Under the pieces are notes generated by a model. The model worked only from the letters and a program-made list of their open reading frames with translations, was not told the origin of the DNA and made no database searches. A stretch of DNA of 64,000 nt from UBA12481 sp012523435 (GTDB lineage: Bacteria; Bacteroidota; Bacteroidia; Bacteroidales; UBA12481): contig JAQUCP010000005.1 in NCBI GenBank assembly GCA_028686135.1, positions 92,103-156,102 on the forward strand, read 5' to 3'. The position numbers were made by a program, and so were the translations under genes. Each line of letters begins with the position of its first letter. Position 1 is the stretch's first letter. Shown here one piece after another: positions 53,205 through 61,429 of the stretch.

Positions 53205-54479
53205 TTACAATTGACGTTTGATCAGCTTGGAGTGCATGATATTAGCCGGAGGGCGTTTATTGAGGAGTTCATTAGCCATGAATTCCATATACGGTGATAC
53301 GTGTTCAAAAAAAAGTTGATACCCCTCACAGAGCCAGTTAAGGCCGGGTTGTCCATCCGGTGTGAGAGCAATTCGGCTCTTAGGACAACCGCCGTGGCAT
53401 GCAAATCTGAATTTACATTTAAGGCATTGATCTGGAAGGTTATCCCGTTTATTCTTCCCGAACTGGATCTGTTGATCTGATCCCATCATGTCAACCAGGG
53501 TTTTCTCTTTGATGTTTCCCAGGAAATGTTCGGGATAGACGAAGTGGTCACACGAGTAAACATCCCCATTATGTTCAATGGCAGCACCTTCTCCGCAGGT
53601 CTCACTGTAAACGCACAATCCGGGTGCAGTGCCAAGCCAGTTGGCGAGGGTGACATCAAAAAGTTGGATAAACACCTGTCCAACATCTTTTTGTACCCAC
53701 TCATCGAAGATCTGGATCATAAATTTTCCAAACTGTCGGGCTCGAACCGACCAGTTGGTAATGGTAGCGCTGTTTTCATAATTTGGAGTTACCAGTTTCA
53801 GACCCTCCGGGGTTGTTTGATCAGCCTCACGTTCCACGATTGGAATAAATTGCATATATCGGCTGCCGATTTTTTTCAGAAAGCGGTACACTTCAATGGC
53901 ATAGCTCGCATTGGCATCATGAATAACCGTGAGGGTGTTAAACTCTACCCGAAATCTTCTGAGCAGTCGGATTCCGCGCATGACCTCTTCAAAAGATGGC
54001 TGGCCGTTTTTGAACTTACGGTAGTAGTTATGGTACTTTGCCGGTCCGTCAATGGAGATACCCACCAGGAAATCATTTCGTTTCAGAAACCTGCACCAGG
54101 CTTCGTCCAGGCGGGTTCCGTTGGTTTGAAGGGCATTCTCAATGCGTTTATTACCCCGATATTTGGCTTGAAAGGTGACTACTTTCTCAAAGAAATCCAA
54201 TCCCAACAAAGTTGGTTCTCCACCCTGCCAAGTGAATGAGACAATCGGAACTTCATGAGAATCAATGAATTGTTTGATAAACTCTTCCAGGATCTCATCA
54301 CTCATCTTAAAAGAAGAGGAATTCTGGTAGAGTCTATCTTTCTCCAGGTAGTAGCAGTATGTGCAGTTAAGGTTGCAGATGGGACCAATAGGTTTTGCCA
54401 TCATCATGAATGCCCTTGGTCGGGAAACTTTCAAGGCATCTCCGAGTGTCAGTGTATTATTTTTATTCAGGCGGGGCAT
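53205..54479 (-). CDS. anaerobic sulfatase-maturating enzyme-like radical SAM/SPASM protein
   Basis: A 424-residue protein. The radical-SAM cluster motif is C35-x3-C39-x2-C42 (CNLNCTYCYYLEK), with TWQGGEPTLLGLDFF (SAM-binding) after it. The SPASM region has CVYSETCGEGAAIEHNGDVYSCDHFVYP, CLKCKFRFACHGGCPKS and a final LCEGY; these Cys bind two auxiliary [4Fe-4S] clusters. This layout matches anSME, which oxidises a Cys or Ser to formylglycine in sulfatases. No sulfatase is in the window, so a substrate elsewhere in the genome is assumed; a peptide-modifying relative is possible. ATG 54479 follows a TATCTTCG box by 4 nt; the longer frame to 54530 is unlikely. Confidence 0.88.
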   Translation of the reverse strand: MPRLNKNNTLTLGDALKVSRPRAFMMMAKPIGPICNLNCTYCYYLEKDRLYQNSSSFKMSDEILEEFIKQFIDSHEVPIVSFTWQGGEPTLLGLDFFEKVVTFQAKYRGNKRIENALQTNGTRLDEAWCRFLKRNDFLVGISIDGPAKYHNYYRKFKNGQPSFEEVMRGIRLLRRFRVEFNTLTVIHDANASYAIEVYRFLKKIGSRYMQFIPIVEREADQTTPEGLKLVTPNYENSATITNWSVRARQFGKFMIQIFDEWVQKDVGQVFIQLFDVTLANWLGTAPGLCVYSETCGEGAAIEHNGDVYSCDHFVYPEHFLGNIKEKTLVDMMGSDQQIQFGKNKRDNLPDQCLKCKFRFACHGGCPKSRIALTPDGQPGLNWLCEGYQLFFEHVSPYMEFMANELLNKRPPANIMHSKLIKRQL

Positions 54480-54483
54480 GGAG

Positions 54484-54491
54484 CGAAGATA
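54484..54491 (-). promoter_or_regulatory. -7-like box 4 nt before the maturase ATG
   Basis: Minus-strand TATCTTCG (7 of 8 to TAnnTTTG) followed by CTCC and the ATG at 54479. The same box variant occurs at 38808-38815 and 58327-58334. Confidence 0.45.
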
Positions 54492-54545
54492 CGAATTCTG
54501 GTTACTAGCCCTCCGGGAACGGAAGGTCAAAAAACCATTAATTCT

Positions 54546-54577
54546 TTGAAATAGAGTCAGAAAATTTTACATCTTTG
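54546..54577 (+). promoter_or_regulatory. candidate promoter of the RRM protein gene
   Basis: TTG 54546-54548, 21-bp spacer and CATCTTTG 54570-54577 (7 of 8), 40 nt before ATG 54618. Confidence 0.45.
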
Positions 54578-54617
54578 TGTTAACAAGATTATTTTATCAA
54601 CTTTTTCAGCCTAACCT

Positions 54618-54908
54618 ATGAATATTTTTGTCGCCAAACTAAGTTCCGGAACGACCGGCGAGGATCTCAAACAGCTATTCGAAACCTTTGGCGTGGTGGA
54701 GTTGGCCAAAGTGATTATTGACCGTGACACTAACCAGTCGAAAGGTTATGGTTTTGTAGAGATGCCTGATGAGCAGGAGGCTCTTGAAGCCATTAATAAT
54801 TTGAATGACTCCGAGTTAAAGGGAAATCGAATTGTGGTTAAAGTATCTGAACCCAAACCTCAAAGCCAATTTAGACCCCGGCCTCGTTTCACACGGGATG
54901 ACCGGTAG
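54618..54908 (+). CDS. RRM-domain RNA-binding protein
   Basis: A 96-residue protein with one RNA recognition motif. RNP2 is NIFVAKLSS (about 2-10) and RNP1 is KGYGFVEM (about 43-50), with the beta-alpha-beta-beta-alpha-beta pattern complete by residue 80. A short Arg/Pro-rich tail (QFRPRPRFTRDDR) follows. Small RRM proteins are common in Bacteroidota and have been proposed as Hfq-like post-transcriptional regulators; the role here is inferred. Its leader is T/A-rich. Confidence 0.93.
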   Translation: MNIFVAKLSSGTTGEDLKQLFETFGVVELAKVIIDRDTNQSKGYGFVEMPDEQEALEAINNLNDSELKGNRIVVKVSEPKPQSQFRPRPRFTRDDR

Positions 54909-54965
54909 AACTGTTTCTGGCTGTGCTCGAAATGGCAGCTGTTTTATTAACGTAAAAATGATATC

Positions 54966-55784
54966 ATGAGAGTCAGGATTAGGACTTTAGTGGTGCTTGT
55001 TGTCTCCATGTTTTTGTTGGAAGCCTGTCAGACGGTTCCTATAACGGGGCGTAAGCAGATCAATCTTCTTCCGGAGGCCACGATGGTGGAGATGGGTTTT
55101 GCGAACTTCGATGCCTTCATGAATGAGAACCAGGTTTCTTCGAACCGATCAGCTTCGGAGATGGTTGCCCGGACGGGGCAGAAGATATCAGGAGCTGTGA
55201 ATCAGTTTCTGAAAGATGTCGGGCAAGGTGATCAGGTGGCCAATTTCAAATGGGAGTTCAAGCTAGTTGCCGATCCAACACCGAATGCCTGGTGTATGCC
55301 GGGTGGGAAGGTCGTGGTTTATGAGGGATTATTGCCTATAACCCAGGATGAAAATGGTCTGGCTGTTGTGATTGGTCATGAGGTGGCTCACGCTGTTGCC
55401 CGTCACGGGAATGAGCGGATGAGTCATGGGTTAATGACTGAGTTAGGAGGAGTAGCGCTTACGGTTGCACTGCAATCAAAGCCTCAACAGACCCGGGATA
55501 TCTTCCTCATGGCTTATGGGGTTGGGTCACAGGTGGGAGTATTATTACCGTATTCCCGGTTGCATGAGAAGGAAGCTGACCGCTTAGGTCTGATTTTTAC
55601 TGCGATGGCCGGATATGATCCGAATTCTGCGATCAAGTTTTGGGAACGGATGTCGAAAGTTTCATCGGGCCAACAGCCACCTGAATGGCTGAGTACCCAC
55701 CCGCTAAATGAAACGCGGATTGCTGAAATGAAGAAGAACCTCCCGGAGGCGATCAAGTATTATCAGAAGGTCAGGATTCATTAA
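54966..55784 (+). CDS. M48-family zinc metallopeptidase lipoprotein
   Basis: A 272-residue lipoprotein with signal peptide and lipobox LLEAC (about residue 21). The zinc motif HEVAHAVARHG has His138, Glu139 and His142; the third ligand Glu lies in the downstream LHEKEADRLG. It resembles YfgC/BepA and LoiP-type peptidases, which maintain outer-membrane proteins on the periplasmic side. The QTVPITGRKQINLLPE segment after the lipobox is a family hallmark. Its stop is 14 bp from the convergent feoAB stop. Confidence 0.92.
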   Translation: MRVRIRTLVVLVVSMFLLEACQTVPITGRKQINLLPEATMVEMGFANFDAFMNENQVSSNRSASEMVARTGQKISGAVNQFLKDVGQGDQVANFKWEFKLVADPTPNAWCMPGGKVVVYEGLLPITQDENGLAVVIGHEVAHAVARHGNERMSHGLMTELGGVALTVALQSKPQQTRDIFLMAYGVGSQVGVLLPYSRLHEKEADRLGLIFTAMAGYDPNSAIKFWERMSKVSSGQQPPEWLSTHPLNETRIAEMKKNLPEAIKYYQKVRIH

Positions 55785-55798
55785 TCAATAGCCGGTTT

Positions 55799-58258
55799 TT
55801 ACATCACCTGATAACCGATCCAGGATACGCCATAGGCCAGGATGGTTGTCAGGATAACCATCAGGATGCTCCATTTCCAGCTTCCAGATTCACGCCGTAT
55901 GGCTATCAGTACTGCTATGCAGGGTACGTATATCAGCACAAAGAGCATAAATGCCATGGCGGCTTTCGGGGTATAAACGGGTTGTCCAGCCAGTTTTCCT
56001 GAGGAGTGTTTTGATGCCATCATGCGTTCTTGCATCGAGGAGTTGGCGTTTTCATCTTGGTAGAGAACCCCTAATGTGCTTACAACTACCTCTTTGGCGG
56101 TAACTCCAGAGAGGAGGGCTACCGACATTTTCCAGTCGAACCCCATTGGGGCTAAGACAGGCTCCATAAAATGACCAATGTGGCCAATGGCTGAAGCTTC
56201 CAGTTGTTCCGATTTACTGCCTTCGGTGCGGGGAAAATAACCTAATGCCCAGATGATGATGGAAGCGATCAGGATAACTCCTCCCATTTTACGAAGGTAC
56301 ATCTGGCTTCTAAACCACATGTGTTTTAGGATAGCTTTGCCGGTAGGGATCCGGTAAGGAGGCAACTCCATGACAAAGGGCGTCTCTTTTTTTCGGAAAA
56401 TTGTGCTTTTAAAGACCAATGCCAGCAAGATGGAGAGGACAATACCAGTCAGGTAGAGCAGGAAGATCGTGTTGCCTGCCTGCCCGGGAAAGACCAGCCC
56501 GGCAACCAGAATGTACACCGGAAGCCTCGCGCTGCACGACATGAGTGGGATGATCAGCATGGTAATCAGCCGATCGCCCCGATTCTCAATGGTTCTGGTT
56601 GCCAGGATGGCTGGCACATTACATCCGAATCCCATGATGAGAGGGATGAATGATTTTCCATGAAGACCAATCAGATGCATCAGCTTGTCCATGATAAACG
56701 CAACCCTGGCCATATATCCGGTGTCTTCCATAAATGAGATGAACAAGAAGAGGATCAGGATATTAGGTAGAAAAACCAGCACCCCGCCAACTCCGCCGAT
56801 GATACCATCCACCAGCAGGTCGCGGAGCATGCCCGGCGAGAGCCCATTGTAAACCCAGTTGGAGAGGGCTGATACCCCACTCTCAATCCAACTCACGGGA
56901 TACTGTCCCAGATCAAAGGTTGACTTGAACATGACCCAGAGAAACAGCATAAATATTGGGAAGCCCAGCCATTTATGAGTAAGAATCCGATCGATCCGGG
57001 TTGTCTTGTTTTCAGGCTTGCCCTTGGATTCCGCTCGGGTAAAAGTCTCTTTCAGGGCTCCCGTAATAAATCCGAACCGAGAGTCTGAAATCAGGGTCTC
57101 TAAATCTTCGTGATGAAGACTCTCAATCCTGGCAATCTCCTGTTCTGCGAGATTGATGATCTCGTCCGGTTTTTCCAAATCACCTAGGAACTTCAGTACA
57201 TCATTGTTTCTTTCCAGCAGCTTGATCGCTAAAAATCTGCTTGATAAGAGTCCATTGTATCCAGGTGTTTTCCAGATTCTATCCTGCAAGCGTTTAATTG
57301 AAGTTTCAATTTCCGGATTATAGGGAATGTGGATATGACGAACCGTTTGATCTCTAAGCTCATTGATCTCGATAACTTTGTTCAGTAGCTTATCGATGCC
57401 CTTACCAGTAGATCCAATGGTTGAAATGATCGGAATCCCTAAAAGTTTGCCTAAATAATTGTAATTCAGGCGATTACCAGATTCTTTGAACTCATCATAC
57501 ATGTTCAGAGCTATCACAACTGGCAAATCCATGTCGATCAACTGGGTGGTTAGATAAAGGTTGCGTTCCAGATTGGTAGCATCAACCACATTGATCACCA
57601 CATCCGGTTGCTTGTCTGTTAAATGACGAATGACGTACAACTCTTCCGGACTGTAGCTGGTGAGCGAGTAGGTCCCGGGTAGATCGGTGAGTTTAAAGTG
57701 ATAATTTTTGAAAAACAGTTTCGCTACCTTTGAATCGACCGTAACACCAGAATAGTTTCCAGTGTGTTCTCTGGAATTACTGGCAAAATTAAAAATCGAG
57801 GTCTTACCGCAGTTGGGATTTCCGACCAGGGCAACTTCAATTGTGGGAGGGTTTCGTCTGAATCTATCACCGAAATCTCTGAAATGATCACGTTGCCAAT
57901 ATGCACCTGGATCGGAGTTAAATCTGGCTATCCGTCGATGAAAACGCCTCCCAAAGCCATGACGCCGATGCCGAAAATGGCAAGCCATACCTACATCTTC
58001 GGAAACCTCAGCTGCCATCGGGTTTAATACGAATTCTTCGAGCATGACATCGATCTGCCTGGCCTCAGATCGTCGTAGTGATACATTTGAGTCAAGTATC
58101 CGAAACTCAACCGGATCTCGTAAAGGTGCAGATTTGATGACCTCAACCTTTTTGCCTGGAATAAATCCCATCTCCAAAAGCCGTTTGCGAAAAACACCTC
58201 GGCCTTTCACCTTGAGAATAATTCCTCGTTGACCCGGTAAAAGCTCTTCTAAATTCAT
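55799..58258 (-). CDS. feoB: ferrous iron transporter FeoA-FeoB fusion
   Basis: An 819-residue fusion. FeoA SH3-like domain about 1-75 (RKRLLEMGFIPGKKVEV); a His/Arg/Phe-rich linker about 91-136 (MACHFRHRRHGFGRRF...); G domain from about 140 with VALVGNPNCGKTS (G1), DLPGTYSL (G3) and VVIALNMYDE (G4); then GDI-like helices and 8-10 membrane segments with Gate motifs (FIPLIMGFGCNVPAILATR; LLSGVTAKEVVVSTLGVLY). It imports Fe2+ across the inner membrane. Start: ATG 58258, because ATG 58270 would lie inside the TACCTTTG promoter box (58268-58275). Confidence 0.95.
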   Translation of the reverse strand: MNLEELLPGQRGIILKVKGRGVFRKRLLEMGFIPGKKVEVIKSAPLRDPVEFRILDSNVSLRRSEARQIDVMLEEFVLNPMAAEVSEDVGMACHFRHRRHGFGRRFHRRIARFNSDPGAYWQRDHFRDFGDRFRRNPPTIEVALVGNPNCGKTSIFNFASNSREHTGNYSGVTVDSKVAKLFFKNYHFKLTDLPGTYSLTSYSPEELYVIRHLTDKQPDVVINVVDATNLERNLYLTTQLIDMDLPVVIALNMYDEFKESGNRLNYNYLGKLLGIPIISTIGSTGKGIDKLLNKVIEINELRDQTVRHIHIPYNPEIETSIKRLQDRIWKTPGYNGLLSSRFLAIKLLERNNDVLKFLGDLEKPDEIINLAEQEIARIESLHHEDLETLISDSRFGFITGALKETFTRAESKGKPENKTTRIDRILTHKWLGFPIFMLFLWVMFKSTFDLGQYPVSWIESGVSALSNWVYNGLSPGMLRDLLVDGIIGGVGGVLVFLPNILILFLFISFMEDTGYMARVAFIMDKLMHLIGLHGKSFIPLIMGFGCNVPAILATRTIENRGDRLITMLIIPLMSCSARLPVYILVAGLVFPGQAGNTIFLLYLTGIVLSILLALVFKSTIFRKKETPFVMELPPYRIPTGKAILKHMWFRSQMYLRKMGGVILIASIIIWALGYFPRTEGSKSEQLEASAIGHIGHFMEPVLAPMGFDWKMSVALLSGVTAKEVVVSTLGVLYQDENANSSMQERMMASKHSSGKLAGQPVYTPKAAMAFMLFVLIYVPCIAVLIAIRRESGSWKWSILMVILTTILAYGVSWIGYQVM

Positions 58259-58267
58259 AATGTGCGG

Positions 58268-58275
58268 CAAAGGTA
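58268..58275 (-). promoter_or_regulatory. -7 box of feoAB
   Basis: Minus-strand exact TACCTTTG box, 9 nt before ATG 58258; no standard -33 TTG. It decides the start codon against the upstream ATG at 58270. Confidence 0.55.
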
Positions 58276-58326
58276 TTCAAAATCTTATTTGGATTGATTC
58301 TAAAGAAAAAGATTAGACTGATACAT

Positions 58327-58334
58327 TATCTTCG
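58327..58334 (+). promoter_or_regulatory. candidate -7 box of the iron/cobalamin ABC operon
   Basis: TATCTTCG, 7 of 8 match to TAnnTTTG, 27 nt before ATG 58362, in the 103-bp spacer divergent from feoAB. Confidence 0.4.
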
Positions 58335-58361
58335 TGAGTTGATTCGGACGAGTGAATTGAT

Positions 58362-59537
58362 ATGGTGTCTTTTTATAATAAATTGAAAATCAAGATATTC
58401 TTTTTTGCTTTGATTGTGCTTCCGGCCGTCATTCTCGTGAGCTGTCGAAATACAGGAGCATCCAGCAGTCAGAAAAGCATAAAAAAGTCAACCGTTTCAG
58501 CGGAAAATCAGTATGCCCGCTGTTTCAGCCTCGAAGAAAAGGAGGGTGGGTATCTGTTATCCCTGACAGATCCGTGGAGAGAAGGTCGGGTTTTGGAGCA
58601 ATATTGGTTGCAGGAAGAGGATCAAGCGTATAAGAACCCAGAGGAGGTCATCACGATTAAGGTTCCGGTTGAAACCATCGTTGCCTCCTCTACCACCCAT
58701 GCCGGGTTTATGACACATCTGGATGCTGACGACCTGTTGATGGGAATGAATAATCCCGAAAGACTCTATGATTCAGTTCTTTATGATAGATATCTAAGTG
58801 GCGAGCTTTTAAAAATGGGACGTGATCTAGAGTATAACCTGGAGTATTTAATATCGGCACATCCATCGGTAATTCTTCAGACCGGGATTGATGGCCAGTT
58901 TAAGCCCGACAACCGTCTTTTAGAGTCGGGGATACCAGTTTTGTACATTCTGGAATGGATGGAGTCCACCCCGCTGGGAAGGGCAGAATGGATCAAAGTT
59001 TTTGGGGTGTTGACTGGTCGCGGGGCGTTGGCCGATTCCTTGTTTGCGCAGATTGAGGATAGTTATCTGTCGCTTTGTGCGAAGGTTGATTCGAATGCGC
59101 CGCGACGAAAGGTATTTACTGGTACAGATTTTAAGGGGACTTGGTATGTTCCCGGTGGTCGGAATTATCTGGCTAACTTCTTCCAGGATGCCGGTCTGGA
59201 GTATCCCTGGGCTTCGGTTGATCAATCCGCCAGTCTGGCTTTGAGTTTTGAAGCCGTGTACAATCAGGCCGGCGATGCGCCGCTCTGGATTGGAGTAGCG
59301 GTTGATTCTATCAGTCAGCTCCTGGCGATTGAAAAGCGTTACGCCAATTTTCGGGCTGTGCAGGAGAAACAGGTTTATACTCTTACTCATCGGGTTAATT
59401 TGCACGGAGGTAACGATTATTGGGAGGGTGGGGTGGTTCGTCCCGATCAGATCCTGGCCGACCTGATCGCCATTGCCTGGCCCGAACAGTTGCCGGAGCA
59501 TCGTTGGAATTTTATTAAACCACTGATATTCAACTAA
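58362..59537 (+). CDS. iron-siderophore/cobalamin-type ABC substrate-binding lipoprotein
   Basis: A 391-residue BtuF/FepB-like lipoprotein (lipobox ILVSC about residues 24-28). The periplasmic-binding fold (TroA-like, class III) has VETIVASSTTHAGFMTHLDADDLLMGMN, ISAHPSVILQTG, YILEWMESTPLGRAEWIKVFGVLTGRG and RKVFTGTDFKGTWYVPGGRNYLANFFQDAG. Its ligand could be a ferric siderophore, haem or cobalamin. It is the first gene of a three-gene importer and is divergent from feoAB, which suggests iron. Confidence 0.85.
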   Translation: MVSFYNKLKIKIFFFALIVLPAVILVSCRNTGASSSQKSIKKSTVSAENQYARCFSLEEKEGGYLLSLTDPWREGRVLEQYWLQEEDQAYKNPEEVITIKVPVETIVASSTTHAGFMTHLDADDLLMGMNNPERLYDSVLYDRYLSGELLKMGRDLEYNLEYLISAHPSVILQTGIDGQFKPDNRLLESGIPVLYILEWMESTPLGRAEWIKVFGVLTGRGALADSLFAQIEDSYLSLCAKVDSNAPRRKVFTGTDFKGTWYVPGGRNYLANFFQDAGLEYPWASVDQSASLALSFEAVYNQAGDAPLWIGVAVDSISQLLAIEKRYANFRAVQEKQVYTLTHRVNLHGGNDYWEGGVVRPDQILADLIAIAWPEQLPEHRWNFIKPLIFN

Positions 59538-60584
59538 ATGAATCACCTCAAGCGACATTCGATTCTCTTTATTTCGCTTGGTTTGTTAACCCTAGCAGCT
59601 TTACTGGCTGATCTGATGTTTGGATCGGTTAGTTTCACCTGGGAGGATTTAGGTCAGGTATTGAGTGGTAGTCAGGAAACGGAGAACCTGGCTTTTATTC
59701 TCTGGAAGATCAGGTTACCCAAAGCGTTGACGGGCATTTTGGTTGGTGCGGGGCTTTCGGTTAGTGGTTTGATGATGCAGACACTTTTCCGGAATCCGCT
59801 GGCTGGGCCTTATGTGTTGGGTATCAGCTCTGGCGCGAGTTTAGGGGTGGCGATTCTGATGATGGCTTCATCTTTGTTCACGGCAGGGGCCACGTCAGGC
59901 ATCCTTTTAGTTGGTCACTGGGGAATGGTTTTAGCGGCCATGTTTGGAGCGCTGCTGGTGATGTTGCTGGTCATTCTGGTGTCCATGAGGATTGCCGATT
60001 CGGTTTCTATTTTAATCATCGGAATTATGTTTGGCAGTGCCGCTGGAGCTTTGGTTAGTGTGCTGCAGTATTTTAGTGATCCTGATTCCGTTCATAGTTT
60101 TTTGGTGTGGACTTTCGGTAGCATTGCCGGGGTTTCCTGGAGTCAGCTCGGCATCCTTGTACCGCTGGTGATTGCCGGACTGTTTGCTGCCGTGGTTCTT
60201 CAGAAGCCCTTGAATGCCTTTCTGTTAGGTGAAAATCAGGCTAGAGCCCTGGGAGTAAATGTCAAAAGGATTCGGCTTTTGGTGGTCATTCTGACCAGTT
60301 TATTGACTGGTGCACTGACGGCATTTACCGGACCGATTGCTTTTGTTGGCATTGCAGTGCCGCATCTGGCGCGGATGCTTTTCAGGACCTCAGATCATCG
60401 GTTGATCATCCCTGCTTCGGTATTGATCGGTAGCTTATTATTACTGGTGTGCGATATTCTTACGCAGGTGCCGACTGGAGGGCAGGTTTTACCGATTAAT
60501 TCTGTGACGGCGCTCTTTGGGGCTCCGGTTGTTATCTGGGTCATCATGAGCAATCGTAAAACACGTAACGCCTGGAAATCATGA
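59538..60584 (+). CDS. FecCD-family ABC transporter permease
   Basis: A 348-residue inner-membrane permease with about 10 helices, as in BtuC/FhuB. Signatures: WKIRLPKALTGILVGAGLSVSGLMMQTLFRNPLAGPYVLGISSGASLGVA and the C-terminal TGPIAFVGIAVPHLARMLF cytoplasmic coupling region. One bp follows the binding-protein stop, and it overlaps the ATPase start by 4 bp. Confidence 0.94.
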   Translation: MNHLKRHSILFISLGLLTLAALLADLMFGSVSFTWEDLGQVLSGSQETENLAFILWKIRLPKALTGILVGAGLSVSGLMMQTLFRNPLAGPYVLGISSGASLGVAILMMASSLFTAGATSGILLVGHWGMVLAAMFGALLVMLLVILVSMRIADSVSILIIGIMFGSAAGALVSVLQYFSDPDSVHSFLVWTFGSIAGVSWSQLGILVPLVIAGLFAAVVLQKPLNAFLLGENQARALGVNVKRIRLLVVILTSLLTGALTAFTGPIAFVGIAVPHLARMLFRTSDHRLIIPASVLIGSLLLLVCDILTQVPTGGQVLPINSVTALFGAPVVIWVIMSNRKTRNAWKS

Positions 60585-61402
60585 GTTGGACCGCAGAAAC
60601 CCCGATATTATCTACCAGCCAACTTGTCATAGGCTACCGGATTCCGGGCAGTACGCCACTAGTGTTAGCTCCGGCGATGAATCTTGGGCTTTCGGCGGGG
60701 GAGGTGGTGTCCCTGTTGGGACCCAATGGATCGGGCAAATCTACGCTTATCAGGACGCTTGCAGGGCTTCATTCGGCCATCTCCGGGATTGTGGAGATTC
60801 AGGGGCAGGTGGTTAAAAGTAATCAGGTATTACAGACTGCACGGGCGTTGAGTTTGGTGTTGACTGATCGGATTGAAGTTCAGCATCTAACAGTAAGACA
60901 GTTGGTTGCGATGGGTCGTTATCCCTATACTGGATGGCTGGGGCGTCTGACAAATAGTGATAAGGTCAGGGTTGAGGAGGCCATGGGATTGGTGAAAATG
61001 ACCTTACTAGCGGATCGATATCTTCATGATCTGAGTGATGGGGAGCAGCAGCGGGCACTGTTAGCCAAGGCCCTGGCTCAGGATACCCCGGTGATCATCC
61101 TGGATGAACCGACTGCTCATCTTGATCTGCCCAACCGGATCTCACTGATGAAGACGTTAAAAAATCTAGCCAGGGAGACGGGCAAGGCTATTTTGTTCTC
61201 ATCGCACGATCTTGACCTGGCCATTCATACGGCCGACAGGCTTTGGTTGATGAAACGTGGGGAATCGATTATTGACGGTCGGGCCGACCAATTTCTTGAT
61301 GGAGTTGTTCTTAACGAGGTGTTTACTTCAGGGTTGGATCAGGGAGAGAAGAGGCTGTTCAATGAATACCTTGGACGATTACATTCGCCTCAACCCGAAT
61401 AA
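60581..61402 (+). CDS. iron/cobalamin ABC transporter ATP-binding protein
   Basis: A 273-residue ATPase. Walker A LLGPNGSGKSTLIRTLAG (about 45-62), Q-loop SLVLTDRIEVQ, signature LSDGEQQRALLAKALAQ (Asp in place of the first Gly of LSGGE), Walker B VIILDEPTAHLD and the His switch SSHDLD. It powers the adjacent FecCD permease; overlap of 4 bp (ATGA type) couples translation. Confidence 0.94.
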   Translation: MSWTAETPILSTSQLVIGYRIPGSTPLVLAPAMNLGLSAGEVVSLLGPNGSGKSTLIRTLAGLHSAISGIVEIQGQVVKSNQVLQTARALSLVLTDRIEVQHLTVRQLVAMGRYPYTGWLGRLTNSDKVRVEEAMGLVKMTLLADRYLHDLSDGEQQRALLAKALAQDTPVIILDEPTAHLDLPNRISLMKTLKNLARETGKAILFSSHDLDLAIHTADRLWLMKRGESIIDGRADQFLDGVVLNEVFTSGLDQGEKRLFNEYLGRLHSPQPE

Positions 61403-61406
61403 TTTC

Positions 61407-61414
61407 TAATTTTG
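61407..61414 (+). promoter_or_regulatory. -7 box of nadA
   Basis: Exact TAATTTTG box, 15 nt before ATG 61430, 4 bp after the ABC operon stop. It overlaps the TTG (61412) that would otherwise open the frame. Confidence 0.55.
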
Positions 61415-61429
61415 CCAAAAAGAATAAAG

